A DNA stretch of 64,000 bases from positions 744,001 to 808,000 of the forward strand of contig CAVQVN010000009.1 of the NCBI GenBank assembly GCA_963717135.1, given 5' to 3'. The notes beneath the pieces are model-generated. The model saw only the letters and a program-made list of their open reading frames with translations. It was not told where the DNA came from and made no database searches. The translations under genes were made by a program, and so were the position numbers. This document shows, piece after piece, positions 34,362 through 42,675 of this stretch (within the stretch, counting starts at the first letter, position 1; the number at the start of each line of letters is the position of its first letter). The stretch is from UBA4744 sp963717135. Lineage in GTDB: Bacteria > Actinomycetota > Acidimicrobiia > Spongiisociales > UBA4744.

Positions 34362-35311
34362 CAGTCGTCCGCCATCGCCGCCAGCGCGATCAGTGCGGCC
34401 GGATCGACGGGCCCGCGGGCTTTGACCTCATCGACTTCTTCAGGCTGGAGAGCGGCCAGCAGGCTCGTCACAGCGACCTCCACCTGATCATCGTCCGGCT
34501 CGCCGGTGGTGAGCCGCTGCAACCAGAGACCCGGGGCCGCCAGAATGCGACCCACTAGTTCTCCTCCATGCAGTCCTGAGAACTTCAGCACCTCATAGGC
34601 CACGCCGGCGATAGCAGGTATCAACACCACCCGGCTGGCAATCAAGATCGGCCAACCGGGGCGCCCGATGAGGGTGAATACGATCAACGACCCAATGACG
34701 ACGATCAGCAGGAAACTGGTGCCGCACCGGGGGTGCTCGGGTCGGTACGTCTGAATTCGGTCGACCGTGAGGGGGTCACCCGCCTCGTAGGCATGGATCG
34801 TCTTGTGTTCGGCCCCGTGATATTGGAATACCCGCCGGATCTCCTTGGACCGCCCGATGGCCCAGATGTAGCCGACAAACAGTAAAGCCCGCACGAATCC
34901 GTCGACCAGGTTGAAGAGGAACTCTGATCCGCCCAGGTACGGCTCCAGCAACGAGGCCGCCCCGAGGGGCAGGAGAATGAAGAGCGCGGCAAAAGCCACG
35001 AGAGCGATGGTCATGGAGATCGCCATCTGGCGGGTGGTCAACGGTTCTTCGTCCTCGCCCACCGCTTTCTGAGCCGACCAGGACAGGGACCGGAATCCCA
35101 GATTCAGCGATTCTCCCAAGACCATGATGCCCCGAATGAAGGGAATGCGGGCCAACCGGGACCGTGAAGACAACCTCGGGAGATCGTGAGTGATCGCCTC
35201 GATGGCCCCGTCGGGTTTTCGCACCGCTACCGCCCAAGCGGCCGGGGCGCGCATCATCACACCTTCAATGACGGCCTGGCCGCCGACGCTGGCATTGGGG
35301 GCGCGGCTCAC
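34361..35311 (-). CDS. DUF1385 membrane protein
   Basis: A 316-aa protein with 4-5 predicted membrane helices and the DUF1385 hallmarks GGQAVIEGVMMR, QYHGAEHKTIHAYE and HPRCGTSFLLIV. The conserved His and Cys suggest a metal site, but function is unknown. It lies between rpmE and prfA, a placement also seen in Firmicutes. Confidence 0.88.
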   Translation of the reverse strand: MSRAPNASVGGQAVIEGVMMRAPAAWAVAVRKPDGAIEAITHDLPRLSSRSRLARIPFIRGIMVLGESLNLGFRSLSWSAQKAVGEDEEPLTTRQMAISMTIALVAFAALFILLPLGAASLLEPYLGGSEFLFNLVDGFVRALLFVGYIWAIGRSKEIRRVFQYHGAEHKTIHAYEAGDPLTVDRIQTYRPEHPRCGTSFLLIVVIGSLIVFTLIGRPGWPILIASRVVLIPAIAGVAYEVLKFSGLHGGELVGRILAAPGLWLQRLTTGEPDDDQVEVAVTSLLAALQPEEVDEVKARGPVDPAALIALAAMADD

Positions 35312-35338
35312 CCATTCCTCCTTGGAATCCCCGGCCGT

Positions 35339-35569
35339 TTACGCGTCGGTCTTGGTCTCGCCGGTGAAACTCTTGCGACCGTAGCGCTTCTGGAACCGCT
35401 CGACGCGGCCGCCGGTGTCGACCAGCTTCTGCTTGCCGGTGAAGAAGGGGTGGCATTCGTTGCACAATTCGACGTGCAACTCGGCTTCCGTCGATCGAGT
35501 TTTGAACGTGTTACCGCACGAGCACGTGACCGTGGTCTCGATGTAATCGGGATGAATTCCTGCTCTCAC
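35339..35569 (-). CDS. rpmE: 50S ribosomal protein L31, zinc-binding type
   Basis: A 76-aa L31 starting MRAGIHPDY. Cysteines 16, 18, 36 and 39 (CSC and CNEC) are the zinc ligands, so this is the zinc-containing paralogue. It lies directly downstream of rho, the usual position. Confidence 0.95.
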   Translation of the reverse strand: MRAGIHPDYIETTVTCSCGNTFKTRSTEAELHVELCNECHPFFTGKQKLVDTGGRVERFQKRYGRKSFTGETKTDA

Positions 35570-35601
35570 TGCTTTCTCCTTCGTACTCCGCAGTCTGCAA
35601 C

Positions 35602-37137
35602 TTACCCAGTGCTCTTGGCGATGTCGTCAAGAAACTCGGCGTTGGATTTGGAGGTCTTGAGTCGATCTATCAGCAACTCGAGGGCCGCCCCCGGTTCCAG
35701 GGCCAGCAGCACTCTTCTCAGCTTCCAAACCTGGGCGAGTTCCGAAGTGTTGAACAGCAGCTCTTCCTTTCTTGTTCCCGACTGGCTGATGTCGACGGCC
35801 GGGTAGATCCGGCGGTCGGCCAACCCCCGGTCGAGGCGAAGCTCCATGTTGCCGGTGCCTTTGAACTCTTCGAAAATGACCTCGTCCATCCGCGAACCGG
35901 TCTCGACGAGAGCGGTACCCATGATGGTGAGGCTGCCGCCCTCCTCGATGTTGCGGGCGGCACCGAAGAACCTCTTCGGTGGGTAGAGCGCAGTCGAGTC
36001 GACGCCACCGGAGAGGATTCGACCGCTGGCCGGCGTCGCCAGGTTGTGTGCCCGGGCGAGCCTCGTCACCGAATCCAGCAGGATCACCACATCGGTGCCC
36101 ATTTCAACCAGCCGCTTGGCTCGCTCCAGTGCCAGCTCCGAGACCTGTGTGTGCTCCTCGGCCGGACGGTCGAAGGTCGAGTAGACGACTTCTCCCTTCA
36201 CCGACCGCTGCATGTCCGTGACTTCCTCGGGCCGTTCGTCGACCAGGACGACCATCAGATAGCACTCAGGATTGTTGGCGGTGATCGAGTGAGCAATCTC
36301 CTTCAGCACAGTCGTCTTGCCGGCTTTGGGCGGCGAGACGATCATCCCACGCTGCCCTTTGCCGATGGGAGCGACGAGGTCGATGATCCTGGCTAGCTCC
36401 TGGTTCGACTCACCTTCGATTTCCAGCCGGAGCCGCATATCGGGGAACAGCGGTGTCAGCTTCTCAAACCGTGGCCGGTTCCTCCCCTCCTCCGCAGACA
36501 GCAGATTGATACTGTCGATACGGGTGAGCGCCGGGAATTTTTCCTGGGAACGGGGAGGACGAATCGGTCCACTGACAAGATCGCCCTTGCGCAGACCGAA
36601 TTTGCGTACCTGACTGGCCGACACGTAGACATCCCTGTCGCCGGGCAGGTAGCCGGTCACTCTCAAGAAACCATAACCCTCGGGGAGGATGTCCAGAATC
36701 CCCTGTCGTTCCTCCAGATCTCCTTCGGGGATTTGCTCCTGCTGAGTGCCTCCGCCCCCCCGACGGCGCCGTCGGTTGCGATTGCGGCTCTGGCCGTCAT
36801 CGTCATAGCGAGGTCGGTCGTCGCGATTGTCCTGTGAAGACCCCTCACCACGTTCCGGATTGATCTCGGCGGCGGCTTCGCTGCCGTCCGTCTCACCATC
36901 ACCTGAAACCGCCTCATCCGACACTTCCTTGGTCTCGTCGGTGTCCGGCGAGGGAGAGGAGACGGCGACCGGCAGGTCTATTGCCGCCGGTTCGTCGCTC
37001 ACCACAAAGTCCGCTGAGTTGAGAATTGCCTCGATGAGCTTGGCCTTCTGCAGGCCGTTGCTCTCCACTCCGACTGAAGCAGCGATCTCACGCAGGTCGT
37101 TGATGGGCTTCCCCTGGAGTTCGGATCTGCTGGTCAT
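35602..37137 (-). CDS. rho: Transcription termination factor Rho
   Basis: A 511-aa Rho. The N-terminal SAP-like helices (ELQGKPINDLREIAASVGV) are followed by an insertion of about 110 residues, acidic first and then Arg/Asn/Gly-rich (RNRNRRRRRGGGG), typical of actinobacterial Rho. The RNA-binding cold-shock fold has ILPEGYGFLR, and the ATPase core has the P-loop VSPPKAGKTTVLKEI and later SGGVDSTALYPPKRFFGAAR. The ATG at 37137 follows GAGGAAAGG. Confidence 0.96.
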   Translation of the reverse strand: MTSRSELQGKPINDLREIAASVGVESNGLQKAKLIEAILNSADFVVSDEPAAIDLPVAVSSPSPDTDETKEVSDEAVSGDGETDGSEAAAEINPERGEGSSQDNRDDRPRYDDDGQSRNRNRRRRRGGGGTQQEQIPEGDLEERQGILDILPEGYGFLRVTGYLPGDRDVYVSASQVRKFGLRKGDLVSGPIRPPRSQEKFPALTRIDSINLLSAEEGRNRPRFEKLTPLFPDMRLRLEIEGESNQELARIIDLVAPIGKGQRGMIVSPPKAGKTTVLKEIAHSITANNPECYLMVVLVDERPEEVTDMQRSVKGEVVYSTFDRPAEEHTQVSELALERAKRLVEMGTDVVILLDSVTRLARAHNLATPASGRILSGGVDSTALYPPKRFFGAARNIEEGGSLTIMGTALVETGSRMDEVIFEEFKGTGNMELRLDRGLADRRIYPAVDISQSGTRKEELLFNTSELAQVWKLRRVLLALEPGAALELLIDRLKTSKSNAEFLDDIAKSTG

Positions 37138-37390
37138 ATGGTCCTTTCCTCTGAGCGGCCCGATCTGGCGAGCCGAGCCACAGCATTTGGATTCCCTCGA
37201 GCCATGGAACTCCTCCCCGGTTCGACCGGGAGGGCAAGGGCTGTGGGGGTTCAATGCCTCCACTTCCAAACGACCGCGAACGTCGAACTGGTGTGTGGGG
37301 GCGCCTTCACCACGCGTATGGATGCGGGGTGATCAGGTACACAGGCATACTACGACCTCTTGGGCAATGTTCCAAGCGCGTCGTTCCTGC
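37138..37390 (-). other. rho leader region
   Basis: This 253-bp spacer between thrC and rho holds a hairpin, CCTCCCCGGT (37213-37222) against ACCGGGAGG (37226-37234) with one bulged base. Rho is often autoregulated through its leader, so the spacer could have that role; nothing more specific is visible. Confidence 0.35.
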
Positions 37391-38782
37391 TCAAGTGCTC
37401 GCCGGCCGGGCCACCCCGCGCACAAACCCTTCGATGACGCGCCGATCGGGGGGAAGGACGGTCATCATCTCAGGCCGGTTGAACAGGTCTGCCAAACGTT
37501 CGGGAAGCCGCGGACGAACTCCGGTGGCGGCAAAAACCGCGTCGGGGAACTTGGCCGGATGGGCTGTTCCGATACAGATCACGGGAACCTCCGGCTCCCT
37601 CTCGGTGGACCGGGCCGCGGCGATACCGACGGCTGTGTGAGGGTCGACCAGCACCGAGGTCTCCTGATGGATCTCGGTCAGGGCCCGGCGGATGGCCGGT
37701 TCATCAAACCACCGAGCCGTAACGAACGACCCAAGCTCTTCGAGACGGGTCGGATCGACCTTGACCTGCCCCTTCTCGGCGAAAGCTGCCATCAACAACC
37801 GAATCGCTTGGCCATCCTGGTCGTGCAGATCGAACAACAAACGCTCCAGATTGCTCGGGACCTGGATGTCCATCGCAGGCGTGATGGTCGGCACCACTTT
37901 GTCGATCGACAACTCGCCGGTTTCGAGAAACCGGGCAACCACGTTGTTCCGATTGGTGCCGATTATGAGCCGCCGAACCGGTAGACCCATGCAGCGGGCA
38001 ACGTAGGCGGCGAACACATTCCCGAAATTGCCGGTGGGTACCGAAAAGGTCACCTCGCGCTCTGGAGCGCCGAGGGTCAAAGCCGCGGCAAAGTAATAGG
38101 AGACCTGCGCCATGATCCGTACCCAGTTGATCGAATTGACGGAAGTCACACCAAACCCGCTGCGCAAGGAGGGATCGGCGAGCATCTCTTTGACCAGTCT
38201 TTGGCAGTCGTCGAATGTCCCCCGAACGGCCACGTTGTGAACGTTGGCGGACGGTACCGTCGTCATTTGCCTCCGCTGCACTTCTGATATCCGCTCGTGG
38301 GGATGCAAGATCACAACGTCGAGTGCAGCACGATCGCGACAGGCTTCGATGGCAGCCGATCCGGTGTCACCCGACGTGGCCCCCAGCACCAGGGCGTGCC
38401 CGTTGCGTTCGGTGAGGAAGGCGTCGAACAGGCGACCGAGCAACTGCAGGGCGTAATCCTTGAAGGCCAGCGTCGGCCCCCAGAACAACTCGAGAAGCCA
38501 CAACCCGCCTCCCAGATCGGTGATCGGCACCAAACGATCAAAGGTGGCGTATGCATCGGAGGAAATGCCCCCGAGATCTTCGATGCTCTCATCCACGAAC
38601 GGCGCCGCAACGGCAGCCACCAGCTCCGGGTAAGGAAGGCCTCTCAGCGCCGCGATCTCGGCCGTGGTGAAACGGGGCCAGCGGGCAGGAACGTACAAAC
38701 CTCCATCCGGCGCCAGGCCGTTGAGTAGTACGTCTCCAAACCCGACCGTGGGCGCCAATCCCCTCGTCGACACATACCTCAT
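37391..38782 (-). CDS. thrC: Threonine synthase
   Basis: A 463-aa fold-type II PLP enzyme converting O-phosphohomoserine to threonine. The N-terminal MRYVSTRGLAPTVGFGDVLL and PLP lysine in PTLAFKDYALQLLGRLFDAF are typical, as are ATSGDTGSAAIEA and SVPTGNFGNVFAAYVA. It starts 4 nt after the hom stop. Homoserine kinase (thrB), which often completes this cluster, is not adjacent. Confidence 0.95.
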   Translation of the reverse strand: MRYVSTRGLAPTVGFGDVLLNGLAPDGGLYVPARWPRFTTAEIAALRGLPYPELVAAVAAPFVDESIEDLGGISSDAYATFDRLVPITDLGGGLWLLELFWGPTLAFKDYALQLLGRLFDAFLTERNGHALVLGATSGDTGSAAIEACRDRAALDVVILHPHERISEVQRRQMTTVPSANVHNVAVRGTFDDCQRLVKEMLADPSLRSGFGVTSVNSINWVRIMAQVSYYFAAALTLGAPEREVTFSVPTGNFGNVFAAYVARCMGLPVRRLIIGTNRNNVVARFLETGELSIDKVVPTITPAMDIQVPSNLERLLFDLHDQDGQAIRLLMAAFAEKGQVKVDPTRLEELGSFVTARWFDEPAIRRALTEIHQETSVLVDPHTAVGIAAARSTEREPEVPVICIGTAHPAKFPDAVFAATGVRPRLPERLADLFNRPEMMTVLPPDRRVIEGFVRGVARPAST

Positions 38783-38786
38783 TGGT

Positions 38787-40070
38787 TCACGGTTCGTCGC
38801 TTTGGACCCGGATCGTTGCCGCAACTTCAGTCACCACCTCCAGGGACCGCAGCGCCTTCACCGCCGTCCGCTGGTTCATCTCGAGAGCATCGTGGGTGAT
38901 GAGCAGCAGCGTTGCATCTTCTCCGCGGCCTTCCTGCCATACCGATTTGATGCTCACCCCGGCTTCCCCGAACGCGCCGGCAATAGCGGCCAGCACTCCT
39001 GGGGCATCGGCCACTTCGAGGCGCAAGTACCACTTGGTCTCTATCTCTCCGAAGTCCCTTACCCGCCCCGGAGCAAATCTGATCCGGGGAGTAACTTGGG
39101 CTCGAGCGAGCAACTCGCGGGCTGCGTCGATCACGTCGCCGAGCACGGCGGTGGCGGTCGGCCCTCCACCGGCACCGGGTCCCATGAACAGCAACTCCCC
39201 CACCTGGGGACCCTCGATGAACACCGCGTTGTGAGCGCCTCGCACCGACGCCAGAGGATGATCAAGCGGTACCAGCGCCGGGTGCACCCGAACGCTCACC
39301 CCTTCCGGGGTCTCCTCACCGACGGCCAACAGCTTCGGCGTGTAGCCCAGATCGGCCGCAAAGCGGAGATCGACGGTTTGGAGGGATTCGATTCCCTCCC
39401 GATAGACCGAGTCCAGGGAAACCCAGGTCCCGAAAGCCAGACTGGCGAGGATGGCCGCCTTGGCAGCCGCATCAGCCCCTGAGATATCTGCCGTCGGATC
39501 CGCCTCGGCGAACCCCAGGTTCTGTGCATCTTCAAGCGCCTCGGCAAAGCCGAGACCTTCTTCGACCATCCGGGTCAGGATGTAGTTGGTGGTGCCGTTG
39601 ACGATGCCGAGCACCCGAGTGATCCGCTCGCCCGCCAAGGACTCGGAGAGAGGCCGGATGATCGGAATACCGCCTCCGACGGCTGCCTCAAAAAGGAGCG
39701 ACACCCCCTTCTCCTCAGCCTGCTTGATCAGTTCCTCTCCTCGAGCTGCCACCAGCTCCTTGTTGGCAGTCACGACCGGTTTGCCTGCCCGGAGGGCCCG
39801 CATCACCAGGTCACCGGCCGGGTGCAGGCCACCCATTACCTCCACGACCAGGTCTACCGATGGGTCATCGACGAGATCTTCGATTCTGTCGGTGATGATC
39901 TCTTCCGGAATGGGAAAGGCCCGATTCTTGGAGAGCGAGCGGACGGCCACCCGCCGAACCTCGAGCTCGAGGCCCGTCTTGGCAACAATCGCCGCTTGCT
40001 CATTGATCAGATATTGGAGCAGTGCCCCACCAACGGTTCCCCCGCCCAAAATGCCTATGCCGACTTTCAT
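38787..40070 (-). CDS. hom: Homoserine dehydrogenase
   Basis: A 427-aa NAD(P)-dependent enzyme reducing aspartate semialdehyde to homoserine. The dinucleotide site is GILGGGTVGGAL and the catalytic region includes GIVNGTTNYILTRM, with the active-site Lys in VTANKELVAARG. A C-terminal ACT domain (LRLEVADAPGVLAAIAGAFG) indicates feedback control, probably by threonine. The ATG at 40070 follows GAAAGAA. Confidence 0.95.
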   Translation of the reverse strand: MKVGIGILGGGTVGGALLQYLINEQAAIVAKTGLELEVRRVAVRSLSKNRAFPIPEEIITDRIEDLVDDPSVDLVVEVMGGLHPAGDLVMRALRAGKPVVTANKELVAARGEELIKQAEEKGVSLLFEAAVGGGIPIIRPLSESLAGERITRVLGIVNGTTNYILTRMVEEGLGFAEALEDAQNLGFAEADPTADISGADAAAKAAILASLAFGTWVSLDSVYREGIESLQTVDLRFAADLGYTPKLLAVGEETPEGVSVRVHPALVPLDHPLASVRGAHNAVFIEGPQVGELLFMGPGAGGGPTATAVLGDVIDAARELLARAQVTPRIRFAPGRVRDFGEIETKWYLRLEVADAPGVLAAIAGAFGEAGVSIKSVWQEGRGEDATLLLITHDALEMNQRTAVKALRSLEVVTEVAATIRVQSDEP

Positions 40071-40094
40071 GACGTTCTTTCTCGCTGCCGGGCG

Positions 40095-40100
40095 ATTGTA
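40095..40100 (-). promoter_or_regulatory. Candidate -10 box (TACAAT) of the hom operon
   Basis: TACAAT on the minus strand lies 24 nt before the hom ATG, with GTGGCA about 17 nt further upstream as a possible -35. It would start the long hom-thrC transcript. Confidence 0.45.
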
Positions 40101-40164
40101 CGGTTCGGGGCGATGTTGCCACATCAGCGCGCCCGACGCGGAAAAAGAGCAGACGGCGCCTTGG

Positions 40165-40170
40165 TACACT
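40165..40170 (+). promoter_or_regulatory. Candidate -10 box (TACACT) of tRNA-Arg
   Basis: TACACT lies 37 nt before the mature 5' end of the tRNA and uses the same hexamer as several protein-gene promoters here. Confidence 0.4.
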
Positions 40171-40207
40171 CCGCCCGGTCAGGTGTTGTGTGGGTCGCAA
40201 CACCCCA

Positions 40208-40279
40208 GCCCTCGTAGCTCAGGGGATAGAGCACCGGCCTCCGGAGCCGGGTGCGCAGGTTCGAATCCTGCCGAGGGCG
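40208..40279 (+). tRNA. tRNA-Arg (anticodon CCG)
   Basis: A complete cloverleaf: acceptor GCCCTCG/CGAGGGC, D arm GCTC-AGGGGATA-GAGC, anticodon stem CCGGC/GCCGG with loop CTCCGGA (anticodon CCG), and T arm GCAGG-TTCGAAT-CCTGC. CCA is not encoded. Confidence 0.95.
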
Positions 40280-40293
40280 CACTTCGTGCGGCC

Positions 40294-40359
40294 GGTTATC
40301 AGTCGTCAGTCATCAGTCATCACTTTTTCTGACTACTGATAACTGATAACTGATAACTT
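40294..40359. repeat. Heptamer hairpin repeat between tRNA-Arg and ku
   Basis: The left arm is GGTTATC, AGTCGTC, AGTCATC, AGTCATC; the right arm is TGACTAC, TGATAAC, TGATAAC, TGATAAC, TT. The arms are imperfectly complementary around a CTTTTTC loop. The final unit supplies the TAACTT that looks like the ku -10 box. Confidence 0.75.
40354..40359 (+). promoter_or_regulatory. Leaderless -10 box (TAACTT) of ku, inside a heptamer repeat
   Basis: TGATAACTT ends 7 nt before the ku ATG at 40367. The box is part of the last TGATAAC repeat unit. Confidence 0.4.
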
Positions 40360-40366
40360 GGTTCCC

Positions 40367-41155
40367 ATGGCCAGGTCGATTTGGAAGGGTGCTATCAGTT
40401 TCGGGCTCGTCTCGATTCCGGTTGCACTGTTCACGGCAACCGAGAACAAGACGCCCAAGTTCAAGATGCTGCGATCCGGGGACAGCAGCGCCATCAAGTA
40501 CAAGAAGGTGGCGGAAGCGGACGGCAAGGAAGTCGCCTGGGATGACATCGTCCGGGGCTTTGAGGTGGAGAAGGGCCGTTATGTCGTGTTCACCGACGAA
40601 GAGTTGGAGACGGCCACGGTTCGAGGCGGCACCAGGATCGTCGACGTCGTCCAGTTCGTCGAAGCCCAAGAAATCGATCCCATTTACTACCGGTCGTCCT
40701 ACTACCTGGTGCCCGAGCAAACCGGCCTCAAGGCCTATCGGATCCTGCTCCGGGCGCTCAGGGACAAAAACCGGGTGGGAATCGCCAAGTTCGCCCTGCG
40801 CGAAAAGGAGTACCTGGCAACCCTGCGCGCCGACGAGAACGTGCTGATCCTGGAAACGATGTTCTGGCCCGACGAGATCCGGGCACCGGTTTTCGAGGAA
40901 CTCGCCACCGAGGTCGAGGTGCGGGACGAGGAAGTCAAGATGGCCGAGATGATCATCGACAATCTCACCAGGCCCTTTGACGCCGACGCCTACCAGGATC
41001 CGACTCGCGGAGCCATCGAAGAACTCGCCCGCAAGAAGATCGAAGGCGAGGAGATCGTGAGCCCGGAGACGCCCGAACCGACCAAGGTGCTGGACTTGCT
41101 CGAAGCGCTCAAGGCCAGCGTCGAGGCAACCAAGGAGAAAAGAGCGGCGAGCTAG
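40367..41155 (+). CDS. ku: Non-homologous end-joining protein Ku
   Basis: A 262-aa bacterial Ku homodimer subunit that rings DNA ends and recruits LigD. It begins MARSIWKGAISFGLVSIPVA and contains YYRSSYYLVPEQTGLKAYRI and ALREKEYLATLRA, typical of the core; a short basic C-terminus follows (LLEALKASVEATKEKRAAS). A LigD-type ligase faces it on the opposite strand, so a minimal NHEJ pair is encoded. The ATG at 40367 is preferred to an upstream GTG because of the TAACTT spacing and family start. Confidence 0.95.
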   Translation: MARSIWKGAISFGLVSIPVALFTATENKTPKFKMLRSGDSSAIKYKKVAEADGKEVAWDDIVRGFEVEKGRYVVFTDEELETATVRGGTRIVDVVQFVEAQEIDPIYYRSSYYLVPEQTGLKAYRILLRALRDKNRVGIAKFALREKEYLATLRADENVLILETMFWPDEIRAPVFEELATEVEVRDEEVKMAEMIIDNLTRPFDADAYQDPTRGAIEELARKKIEGEEIVSPETPEPTKVLDLLEALKASVEATKEKRAAS

Positions 41156-41175
41156 CAGCCGGCTCCGCCGGCTGC

Positions 41176-41266
41176 AGTTGTCAGTTTTCAGCTCTCAGGT
41201 CAGTTCTCAGCAACTGCGTCCGTGCAGATATCTTTCTGACGACCAACGACTGACGACTGACGACTA
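41176..41266. repeat. Heptamer hairpin repeat between ku and the ligase
   Basis: The left arm has AGTTGTC, AGTTTTC, AGCTCTC and AGTTCTC; the right arm has ACCAACG, ACTGACG, ACTGACG, ACTAATG. The TAG stop of the convergent ligase lies in the last unit. Confidence 0.7.
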
Positions 41267-42217
41267 ATGTTCCGGCCCTTCTGCGTCCCAGGTGATTGCC
41301 TCGGAGGGGTCCGCCACGAATCCCTTGAAGCTTGGAGCGCGCAAACGCCCGGCCCTGGTCCACTCCTTGAATTCGACTCTGGCCACCAGATGGGGCACGA
41401 CCCATATTGGTCCGACCGGGATATCTGGATCCGGCTGAAACGGATTGTCCCTGGTGGTCATCTCGCTCAGACCCGAACGAATGGCCCGGAGGGCGGCGTC
41501 ATCGAAGCCGGTTCCGACCGACCCGATCCAGCGCAAACGCGGGCCATCCCAGAGGCCGAGCAGCAACGACCCGAAGCTGCCGGATCGGCCGCCTTCGCCG
41601 GCGGTGAATCCGCCGACTACGGCCCGGACGATGCGTAAATGCGGGACCTTCCGCCAATCCCGGGACCGCACTCCGGGCCGGTACGGAGAACCCCGTTGCT
41701 TGGCCACGATCCCTTCGAGGCCTTGTTCGGCGACGGCCGCGAACAGAGCCTCGCCGTCGTTCTCCGTCACCTGAGAGCGAATCAGGGGTGTGGGTAAATC
41801 GATGGCAGCCATCCGCTCCAGGCGTGTCTCGATCGGCCGATCGGTGAGGTCTTCACCATCGAAGAGCAAATCGAAGACGACATACGTCACCGGGGTAGTT
41901 CGCGCCGCCTCGATGGCCCGCATACCTCCCGACAGGTTCATTCGCTGCTGGAGGGCTCCGAAGGATGGACGGCCTGCCTCGTCGAATGCCACGATCTCCC
42001 CGTCCAGCACACAGGGGCGAGACGGGTGAAACCCGCTCAACTCGGGATACCCGCCGGTGATGTCATTGCCACGCCGGGACCGCACCGAAACAGATCCACC
42101 GTCCACCGTCAGAATCGCCCTCACCCCGTCCCACTTCACTTCGAAAAGCCATCCCGGATCTGTGAAGGGGCTTCGCCAGGGCGTGGCCAGCATGGGCGCG
42201 AAGCGGGGAATCGTCAC
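41264..42217 (-). CDS. ATP-dependent DNA ligase, LigD ligase-domain type
   Basis: A 317-aa ligase with the adenylation motif FEVKWDGVRAIL (lysine of KxDG), VLDGEIVAFD, and LEGIVAKQRGSPYRPG, then an OB-fold domain starting VVGGFTAGEGGRSGSFGSLL. It matches the ligase domain of LigD; polymerase/primase and phosphoesterase domains are absent, so they must be encoded separately or be missing. The GTG start overlaps the YqeY stop (GTGA). Confidence 0.9.
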   Translation of the reverse strand: MTIPRFAPMLATPWRSPFTDPGWLFEVKWDGVRAILTVDGGSVSVRSRRGNDITGGYPELSGFHPSRPCVLDGEIVAFDEAGRPSFGALQQRMNLSGGMRAIEAARTTPVTYVVFDLLFDGEDLTDRPIETRLERMAAIDLPTPLIRSQVTENDGEALFAAVAEQGLEGIVAKQRGSPYRPGVRSRDWRKVPHLRIVRAVVGGFTAGEGGRSGSFGSLLLGLWDGPRLRWIGSVGTGFDDAALRAIRSGLSEMTTRDNPFQPDPDIPVGPIWVVPHLVARVEFKEWTRAGRLRAPSFKGFVADPSEAITWDAEGPEH

Positions 42218-42675
42218 CCGGCTTCGAGTTCTTCGCGGACCACGCGGTTGACGAGACCGCCGTCGAGCTGCTCACCCATGGTTTTCATGAGGTGGCCGAC
42301 CACTCGCCCCGCCATCTTCGGGTCGTCGACCCCGAGATCAGCAATAGCTTCCCTGGCGGCGGTCCGGGTCGCTTCCTCCGAGAGCTTGGTCGGCAGCCAC
42401 CGGGATAGATAGCTCACCTCCCAGCGCAGTTTCTGCGCCATCTCCACCCCGCGCTCCCCGAGGCCCTCGTACTCGCCGGCCGCCTTATCCATCTTCTTTG
42501 CAAATGTCCCCATGACCTCCAGGTAGAGATCGTCGTCGACCTGCCCGGCAAAACCCGGCTCGGCACGCTTGCGAGAGACCTGGGTCTCGATCTCGCGCAC
42601 CACTTCGCGCCGGCGCCGATCCCCCGACTTCATCGCGTCCTTCAGTTCGGCTGCCAATTCGTCCTTGATGGTCAT
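42214..42675 (-). CDS. GatB/YqeY domain protein
   Basis: A 153-aa YqeY-type protein: helical N-terminus (MTIKDELAAELKDAMKSGD) and the tRNA-tail-like C-terminal helices (ADLGVDDPKMAGRVVGHLMK). It overlaps both neighbours by 4 nt. Function is unknown; it resembles the GatB tail that senses tRNA. Confidence 0.88.
   Translation of the reverse strand: MTIKDELAAELKDAMKSGDRRRREVVREIETQVSRKRAEPGFAGQVDDDLYLEVMGTFAKKMDKAAGEYEGLGERGVEMAQKLRWEVSYLSRWLPTKLSEEATRTAAREAIADLGVDDPKMAGRVVGHLMKTMGEQLDGGLVNRVVREELEAG

Noticed and set aside
37213..37234. GGTTCGACC in the rho leader as a tRNA T-loop
   Set aside because: No matching acceptor, D or anticodon arms can be drawn around it.
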